Made by a program: the position numbers and the translations under genes
In this document: piece after piece, positions 1 to 8,800 of the stretch
Numbering within the stretch: position 1 is the stretch's first letter
Layout: every line of letters starts with the position of its first letter
Notes under the pieces: model-generated
Databases searched by the model: none
What the model was told of the DNA's origin: nothing
The model's input: the letters and a program-made list of their open reading frames with translations, nothing else
Origin: JAVBPB01 sp031549965
Lineage (GTDB): Bacteria; Bacillota; Clostridia; Lachnospirales; Lachnospiraceae
Assembly: GCA_031549965.1 (NCBI GenBank)
Contig: JAVBPB010000046.1
Span: forward strand, 1 to 24,575
Reading direction: 5' to 3'
DNA: 24,575 nucleotides

Positions 1-2802
1 GACATAGGTTTTGAGCTTTTTTTCACTCATGAATCAGAGAAAAACAGAAAGTTTCTACCTTTAATATCCGAATATATTACTGATTCAAAATATATAGGAT
101 ATAATTTTTGTTTAGATCCTGTAGATATATTTAATCAGGTATCTAAAGATTATATAGAAGAATTAAATATTAATAATGCATATAAAATAAAACGAAGCTA
201 TATTAACCTTACAGGCAAAAACTTTAACAATAATGAAATATATTTAAATTCATTTTATAAAACAATATATAATGAGAATATATCCTTAAAACCCATAGGA
301 AGTGAAACCATAGATAAAGAGTGTAACCTTATTTCAAGACTAACCTTTTGCAATAATTCAGACACTAATGCACAAAACAGTATTGTACTAGCTCCAGAGG
401 GAGATTTTTGCATTTTAAATAAATCAAATAAAATAGAACTTTTATGTGGACTATCTGCAACAGAAACTCTTGTTGTAAAACAAAAGGATGTACTTCGTTT
501 CATTGCATGTAAGCCAGCATGTGGAAGCAATTTTCCGTTAAAAAAGTTTACACCTGTATATGATACATATAATCCAGAGGACAAGGCATTAACAAATAAT
601 TATACTACATCATGGTTAACCATCTATAGTGACGATAAATACGGCTACATATCTGAGCCTAAAAACGCACCATTCTACGGAGAAGGAAAACTTGATAAAG
701 ATCTATTAGAAAGAGAAAAATTAGAAACTTCACTAAAAGTGGATACACATTTATTGTATCCACTTTTCCCATATGTAGGAGTAAAACCAGCTGAAAAAGG
801 TGATTTTTTTACAAAGGAAAAATTAAAACAGTTTGAAAATACAGTAATATCGCCATTAAGAAAAGAAGAAATTGATCGGCATACTTTTACTAATTTCGAT
901 ACCAATATACTAAAGCATAAAACACATAAAAAAATAAAAGAAGAAAAAAAGCTTATAACAACAACATCAGGCCAGATTGTAGAAGTCTTTGAAAATATTT
1001 GGATGAATATATATTTAGCTCAAAATACAAAACATTTTGATTTAAACAACAATATACAAAAACTATATTTTGAACAGCCATCAATACAATTAATGCAGGC
1101 GTTTATGTCAAGTGAACTATTCCTTGTTATAGCTAATCCCATAAACTTAGGAGAATGTACAAACAACTTTTCGCCCATAGGGAAAAGTGCATTTCATAAT
1201 AACATAAACATAATGGATTGGAATTTTAACATAAATATCGGTATGGAATGTAAGTATGAAAAATACAAAAATATAATGATTGTAAAAGGATGCAAAGGGA
1301 AACTGTATGAGCCGTTAGATAAAAAAAATTCAACCAATCAAAGTCTGGTATCTAATATTCAAATGTGGACTAAAAGAAATGAATTTTCTTCACCTATTAC
1401 AGACAAAGAACCAGATAATAACCAGCATATTATATTGTCACATTGGTTGGTTAAGTATTTTGATGATGCTTTTAATATGAAAAATGAATATTTTAATAAT
1501 TTTAATAAAATAGCCACCGATCCCAATTGGCAGGGAATTTTATTTTTAAGGGTTAGTGTAAAGGAAGAATCCATACCAGATAGTTTGTCAGGAATTACCA
1601 GTGGAATTGAAGATAAAGAAGATTTCTACCTTCATCATATGGGAATTAATATTACACCATTAAAAAAAGAAGAAGAAATAGTGCAGGATAGTACAAGCTC
1701 ATTATTCGGGTTAATTTACTATGTAGATAAAGAATATGATGATGCTGTGGATAATACAGTTAAAAATATAAGAGATCCTTATGATTTTAAACTCTTAACA
1801 TTTAAAGTGCTATTTGAAAACGCAGCAATAAAAAAATTAGAAAGTCTTGCACAGCTTACTTTAAAGCAAATATTAGGGCAGAAAGTAAAGGAGCTTTCAA
1901 AAGATGACTGCTCCCACACAATTAAATTAAAAGGAAACTGTCAGATAAATGATAATGTTCCTTCGTATTCATTGCAAAGTACTAAAAGCAGTGAGATTAA
2001 TTTGGAAAGTAACATTATAAAAAAAATAATAATTAATAATATAAAAATGGAAACCATAGATCGGTCTAATAATTCCTATTGGTTTAACATTAACGGAAAG
2101 ATAGATTTTTTTACTATTAAATATAAAGACGATGGATTAAAAGAATTTGAATTTGATATTTTATCCTTTGATGGATTATTCTTTAATAATCTTGGAGTAG
2201 AGATGTTAGAAAAAAATCATGAAAAAAAATATTCCATGAGCATAGAAAAGTTTGGTTTTGATCTTACAATGAGTACCTATAGAAAGGATAGTTTGTATAA
2301 AAACTTTCAGCTACAGGCAGACAAATTAATTTGTGGAGATGAAAACAAAGAAATTAATAGTCTTTCGTACGCTTCGGTTATTACAAATGCCCATTTTAGT
2401 GAAATATCTAAAAAAAACTGGTATGCAATAAAATATAAACTAAATATAGGTACATTAGGTGAGCTTTCTCAAAAAGCTGATTTATCTTCTGGACTTATAA
2501 TTGCATGGTCAACGGACTGTAAAGATGATAATTATGAAATATATATTGGTGCAAATCTTTTTGGAACAGGCACATCAGGAGGATTTAGCGTCCAAAGTAT
2601 TTTAAAACTAAGCATAGGACAAACATGGTTAATATTTGATGAAAATAAAAAACAATTTGCCCTTATGCTTACAAATGTGGTTTTAAAACTGTTTGGACTA
2701 AAAAAGATTCCTCCTAACGGAAGCAGTATATTATATATTTTTGGTGATAGTGAGGCAAAAGAAAACGAATTAGGCTGGTTTGGCATGTATCAGAACAAAT
2801 AA
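1..2802 (+). CDS. giant beta-rich protein of unknown function, 5' end outside the window
   Basis: The frame is open from the first base to the TAA at 2800-2802, giving at least 933 codons, so the real start lies to the left and the in-frame GTG at 739 is only an internal valine. I do not recognise a characterised family. Alternating hydrophobic and polar residues suggest long beta-strands. Landmarks, in fragment numbering, are IVLAPEGDF (128-136) with LLCGLSATE (147-155), FYLHHMGI (542-549) followed by SSLFGLI (566-572), and a strand-rich C-terminal third that includes FDGLFFNNLG (723-732). I recall LxGLxG, HHxG and SSLFG elements from uncharacterised giant proteins of other bacteria, which is memory and not a search result. 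The gene lies 18 bp before a second giant gene on the same strand, so the two are almost surely co-transcribed and probably work together. No signal peptide can be judged because the N-terminus is missing. Confidence 0.85.
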   Translation, partial: DIGFELFFTHESEKNRKFLPLISEYITDSKYIGYNFCLDPVDIFNQVSKDYIEELNINNAYKIKRSYINLTGKNFNNNEIYLNSFYKTIYNENISLKPIGSETIDKECNLISRLTFCNNSDTNAQNSIVLAPEGDFCILNKSNKIELLCGLSATETLVVKQKDVLRFIACKPACGSNFPLKKFTPVYDTYNPEDKALTNNYTTSWLTIYSDDKYGYISEPKNAPFYGEGKLDKDLLEREKLETSLKVDTHLLYPLFPYVGVKPAEKGDFFTKEKLKQFENTVISPLRKEEIDRHTFTNFDTNILKHKTHKKIKEEKKLITTTSGQIVEVFENIWMNIYLAQNTKHFDLNNNIQKLYFEQPSIQLMQAFMSSELFLVIANPINLGECTNNFSPIGKSAFHNNINIMDWNFNINIGMECKYEKYKNIMIVKGCKGKLYEPLDKKNSTNQSLVSNIQMWTKRNEFSSPITDKEPDNNQHIILSHWLVKYFDDAFNMKNEYFNNFNKIATDPNWQGILFLRVSVKEESIPDSLSGITSGIEDKEDFYLHHMGINITPLKKEEEIVQDSTSSLFGLIYYVDKEYDDAVDNTVKNIRDPYDFKLLTFKVLFENAAIKKLESLAQLTLKQILGQKVKELSKDDCSHTIKLKGNCQINDNVPSYSLQSTKSSEINLESNIIKKIIINNIKMETIDRSNNSYWFNINGKIDFFTIKYKDDGLKEFEFDILSFDGLFFNNLGVEMLEKNHEKKYSMSIEKFGFDLTMSTYRKDSLYKNFQLQADKLICGDENKEINSLSYASVITNAHFSEISKKNWYAIKYKLNIGTLGELSQKADLSSGLIIAWSTDCKDDNYEIYIGANLFGTGTSGGFSVQSILKLSIGQTWLIFDENKKQFALMLTNVVLKLFGLKKIPPNGSSILYIFGDSEAKENELGWFGMYQNK

Positions 2803-2820
2803 AGTAAAGGATGAGATCTT

Positions 2821-5800
2821 ATGGTGGACAAAAAGTGGGAAGCAGGTGGAAGTTTCACAGAACCGGTTAATGCTTTAGAACCTATATTTAAATTGGCAGG
2901 TGGGGTAAATATCATAGAAAATCTGCCAAGTCCTATAAAGAGACTGGCAGGTATTGGGGTTAAAGAATTTTTTATGCAGTATAATCAGGATAAAAATATA
3001 CTCCAATGTATTCTTTGTACTATAGAAACTAAAGATGACTGGGTTATATTAGAAGAACCTCTTTTTAAAGTAAATCCTAAAATAATTGCAAGTGTAGTTA
3101 CTCCAACAGATATAAGCTCAAGGAGAGTACAGTTTGAATTTATAGGCAGTTTTAATATTGGAGAGGCTGTGATTGATATTATTGGCTATTACCCTAATTT
3201 TAAGGTTACCGGTAAATTAGTTAAAAATAAAATAAGCGTTGATGAAATAATGAAATTATTTAAGCTTAATTTAGAGTTAAAAGCAGATATTACAGTATTT
3301 TCATTTGAAATATTCCCAAGTCATAACAGATATCTTTTAAGCGGAAAAATAGATTCAAATTGGGAAATAACAAAGCAATTTGTACTAAAAGGAATATCTC
3401 TTGATGTATCCAGCATTAATGGAAGTACTAATTTTAAAATAAATGGACATTTGGATCTTTTTCAGGGTACTTCACTGGAATCTATAATCAATCTTTCTGC
3501 AAATTATAAAAGTCAGCCTTCTGGATGGACATTTATTGGAGAACTGGAAACTAAAAATGGATTATCCATTGGGCAGCTTATTAAATACTACCTTGGATGG
3601 AATATAACAAGTATTGATTTAATAATTAAGTATTTAAAGGTTTTAGTAGATACAGGTACAAAAAACTGGGAAATAACAGCAGGATTTAGCAGTAGGTGGA
3701 ATATATTATTTTTAGACAACCTATCTGTGGATGCAGGATTAAAAATAGGAAACGACAAAGGCAGTTACTATGGAAAGATTAGTGCAGATATAAAGTGGCA
3801 TGGAGTAAAACTTAAGATTTGGTTTGACTATAGTATAAATAAGAATAGCCAGTTTGGTTTTTCATGGGAATTTTTAGAAGGATATGTTGAAAAGATTAAA
3901 AACAATAATAAAGAAGAATGGATTGGACATTTAAAGCTAAACAGTAGTTTTACAATAGGTTCTTTAGTAGAAAAAATGGTTTCATGGGTTAGAGGAACTC
4001 CTTTTGGACTTGATGAACCTTGGAATATATTAAATGAGATATCTTTAAATAATATTTCATTAGAATATAATTTTACATCTGAGATAATTGGTTTTGAAAT
4101 TAATTTTTCTGAGATTAGCTTGGGGTTTGCAAGTTTAAAGGGAGTAACCATTAGCTACGATATTAAGAAAAAGGGCGTTTTTGTAATAATCAAAGGGAAT
4201 TTCCCTTGGAATATTGGTGATGAAAAAGTTGGGGATACAACTACCCTTGGCCCATTTGATACTTCTAAACCTCAAAATGCTCCAACTCCTTCAGGAAGCG
4301 GAAATAAATTCTTTGAAATCAGAATGTTAGCCTTAGGTCAACATGTAGCTTTAAGAGATTACAAGAACATAACCAGTGTACAAAAAGCAATTGATGCAAT
4401 ATATGAACTGCCTAAAACAAAGCCTTTAGAACTGCCGGACATTGGATACTCAAAAGACTCGGGTTGGATTGTAGGAATTGACATTGGTATTTTAAAGCTT
4501 TCGGGAAAAGACGAAAAGGGATATATGTTTAATATGCAAATAGTTTTTAATGACCCTAATCTTTATGCCCTCCGTATAAAAATGGATGGAAATAGTGCAA
4601 AAATTTTTAAAGGCTTAGACTTTCAAATTATGTATAAAAAGGTCAATGAAACGGTAGGGGTATATCAGGCAGAAATAACACTTCCTGATAAAATAAGATA
4701 CTTAAGTATTGGTGCATATAGTATTACACTTCCTGTATTTGCAATTGAAATATATACTAACGGAGATTTTTTTGTAGACATTGGTTTCCCTTGGAATAGG
4801 GATTTTAGAAGATCCTTTTCAATTGAAGGAATTGTTGCACCGGGCATTCCAATAATGGGATCTGCGGGTTTATATTTTGGAAAGCTGTCAAGTGATACAA
4901 CAGATAAAGTTCCTAAATCTAAAAAAGGAATTTTTAATCCTGTAATAGTATTCGGATTTGGGATACAGGCAGGAGTGGGAAAGTCCATACACTATGGAGT
5001 ATTAGAGGCGGGATTTAGTATTACTATATTTGCAATATTAGAAGGTGTAATTGCAAAATGGAATCCTTATATTGAGGATAAAAGTCAAAAGGATCTAAAT
5101 CAGATGCAAGATTCTTATTATTTTATGCTAAAAGGGGCAGCAGGAATATGCGGGAAATTATATGGAATTATTGATTTTGGCATTATTAAGGCTACTATAG
5201 ATATAACCTTAAGCTTAAGTGTAGAATTTATTTACGAATCTTATAAATCTATTATATTCTCGGTTATGGCATATGTATCAGTTTCTGCATCATTAATAAT
5301 TAACTTAGGATTATTTAAGATCAGAATAAGCTTTAAGTTTTCATTATCAATAAAAGAAACCTTTGAAATTAAAAACTCAGGAATAGCACCTTGGAATGAT
5401 GGAGGTCAATTAGAATATAAAAATGGGATTCTAAGAGGCATTAATGAAAACAGACTAACCAGATATTATGAATGTGATAAGTCAAATATATCATTAAATT
5501 TTAATAATCTATTAGAGCCTGAAACTAAAAAAGAACTTTATGGTTACATATCATTATCACTTACCATAGCTAAAAACGAATGGGAAGATAAAGCTGAAAT
5601 GATTCCTTGCTATATAGCAATGTTATTATTAGATACAGCTTCAAACGAAAATGCAGAAGATATTATTAGAGATAAGGCCAAGGGGCTTAAAAAGGACAGT
5701 TCATTTGAATTGCTTTGCAAAATGATATTAAAATGGGTACTTGCAAGTATAGAAGATAAAAAAATTACTGAGGATGAAATTAATAAAAAAATAGTAAGTA

Positions 5801-8800
5801 AAAGTCTTCTAATGGAGTTAAAGGATCAATTAAAATCAAGTGATTTTATAATTTCAATTGAAGATGTTTATAGATTTTTAGAAGAACAGTTTAACATAGT
5901 TATAAAGGTCAAAAACGATAAGGAACTTATTGATGCGGCATACTTTCCTATGATTCCCCATATGAAAATTGAAACCCAATATGGTAATGAATATATAGGA
6001 ATAAATTATTATTTTAAAGACGTAAATGAATTAAGTATGAGTAAAATAACCCAATTAAGAGATTACTTTAACCAATTAGCAGTAAAAGTAGAAGAAGAAA
6101 AGGAGAAGGATAATAAAAGATTTAAAACCGATAATAACAAATTTTCCATGTCTGAAATGATTTTAACAGATTATTTTATTTTAATAGCCAGTCAAATGAT
6201 TGAAGCATTAATTGTTCAGCTAAGGAATTATAAATACATTTTAAAATATTTTGATACTCCAAGAAAAATATTAAACTGGATAAATGAAAAAAGAAATGAT
6301 AATAATGAATTTGTATTATATGATCTTTTCGCCTCTAACAAAACCCATAAATTAAACAAGGATAAAAAAATATATTTTAATAATAATGAATATTACATAA
6401 CAAAAGATGGAGATACCATAGATTTGATACTTAGTAAATTATCTATAACTCTTGAAAGTCTTACAGATAATTTTAAAAACAGCAACCCAAATGAAGAAAT
6501 AGAAGATTTATTTGCTATATATGAAGAAAAGGAGTATTTAAACATACCTCATTTGGAGAGATTTGAAGTAATAGAACTTATAAAATCTGCCCAATATAGT
6601 AATGCAATAGCGGACATATCAGGAATGATTTCAAGATTTTATTTACATGGGCTTAGAATAACCACAGAGGGCATTACACCCAAGGAAATGAGCATGTGGG
6701 TAAAGAATGAGAATGATCTAATGCTGCCTAAAATCATGGGGTTGTATGCATTAACCGGACAGCAGTTCCAAGTTCCCAGTAAAATAATTAATGACTTTAA
6801 AGTTACATTCTCCTGCTATGGCATTTCATATTTAAAATTTAATAATGAAAATAAATGTGAGTATGAAATAATTATAAGTCAAAATAGTTTAGATGCTATA
6901 AGGATTAATAAAATAGCTGAATATGCAAAAGGTGAAATATGTATTGAAACAAAGGATCTTAATAATATGGGAATGATTTCACTAAATGAAGCTTCATACT
7001 CTTTTTCTTCAAGTTACTTAATTAATTCAGAAAAAAGAATAGATTTGGCATATGGAAAACCTTTAGAAAGTATTCAAAAATTACAAATATGGAAAATTCC
7101 TGATGATATGCAACTTTCATTAAGAGATAAAACTAAAAAAAATACATTATTTTCATTTATGACTGGAGAATATGACGAGGTTAAAAAAGAATTAGTATCA
7201 AATGAAATACCTTGTTATAGCTTTGCAACAAAAATAGAGTTTACTGTAAAAGCTTTTAACTTAGATACTGATAATTTTAATGTATATGAATTGCATACAG
7301 CAAGTGAGCAATCTACTTATATGTTAGAAAAACTATTAAGAGAAGGAGGAACACTAATTAATCAAATTCTTATGTCATTTAAATCCTCAGATAAAAACAT
7401 GTTTATAGATAATCCAGAGTTTGTAGATTTTTTTGCAATGAAAGCAAATCTTTCTACAATTACATATCCAAGACGTTACTATAAAAATCATAATAAATCA
7501 AGTAAAAAAGATTACAGTAAGCTTATTAAACTATTTTGGGAGGCATTTATAACTAATAATGGAGGATTTTATTTATATTATAATTTTAATGACAAGAGTA
7601 ATAAAGTTCAAAGGGGACTGCCTAAAGAAATATTTAATGATAAAGGAGAAGCATCTATTTGCCTTATCATTCTTTATGAAAAGCCAGAAGATAAAACGGA
7701 GCATAATAAGATATATGACTATATGAACAGTTTGGTAACCTGTGATAACTTAAAAAATTTAGTATATGCAAGGTCAGCAAAAGAAAATATTGTGGTTTCG
7801 GAAAGCGGCAATTCTATTAATGAGTTATTGCATATTTATAATGGTAAATTAGTTGAATTTGCAGAATATAATAAAAATCTAATATTAAAAAATAACCAAG
7901 AAATTATTGTTAAAAATGGAGTCTATCAATACACTCCCCAAAAAGAACAAATAGGAGGAGATTTTGGTCTTATAGCAAAATACTTTAAGGTTAATGTTAA
8001 TGAATTAAAAAAAATAAATAATAAATTTGTAAAGGACAAGCTGGATTATTATGATGCAATCTACTTACCGGATATTTTACTTAAAGTAAATAATAAACTA
8101 AATACCTTTGAAAAGATAAGCAAATTTTATAACTGTGGGTTAAACAGTTTAATAAGGGATAATTGTAATAGTAAAAATATATATTCAGAGGATCAAAAAA
8201 TAAAGCTCACCTCTTATAAATCAAATAATAAATCCAATGATTTAGGGAGGGTTATATCAGTAAGCACAAGAAGAGAATCAGCAGAACCAGTGCCGGATGA
8301 TCCAAAAGATAGTGAGTTTTGCAATAAATTTATACTTAATAACTTTTCCATGTTTGGATATAAAATTATGGAAAACCAGTATTTTTATGAAAGTAATATA
8401 GGCTTGCCAATTGGAGCAACAGATGGAGCAAATGGTGTGCAAATGTACAATCTGTCCATCCCATATACAAAATTTATAAAAGAGGAAAATATAAAAAATT
8501 ATTTGCCTCATGAGGAAGACAGCCCATATTTGGGCATAGGAAATTTATTGCAAATTGATTACTGGTGGAATGACCATTACGGGAATACTATAAATATAAA
8601 CAATGTTAATAATAAAACTCCAATAATAATAGGCTATACAGATGAATTAATCAGCTTTAGTGCATGGCCTTCAATAAGTGCCGACTACCAAGTATTGTTA
8701 ATTAATAATGTGCCGGTAATAAGAATTAATATGACTTTTGATAAATCCTCATATGATAAAGAAATAAATACAAGCTGGAAGGAAAATATTGAAAGAGATG

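Noticed and set aside
739..2802. A 687-codon gene starting at GTG 739
   Set aside because: The same frame is open all the way to base 1 with protein-like content and there is no ribosome binding site before 739, so the gene enters from the left edge.
8278..8511. Frames antisense to the giant genes (also at 1359-1574, 3828-4151, 4665-4988 and 10977-11171)
   Set aside because: They lie wholly inside strongly coding sequence, lack ribosome binding sites and have compositions expected from reading the complement of an AT-rich gene.
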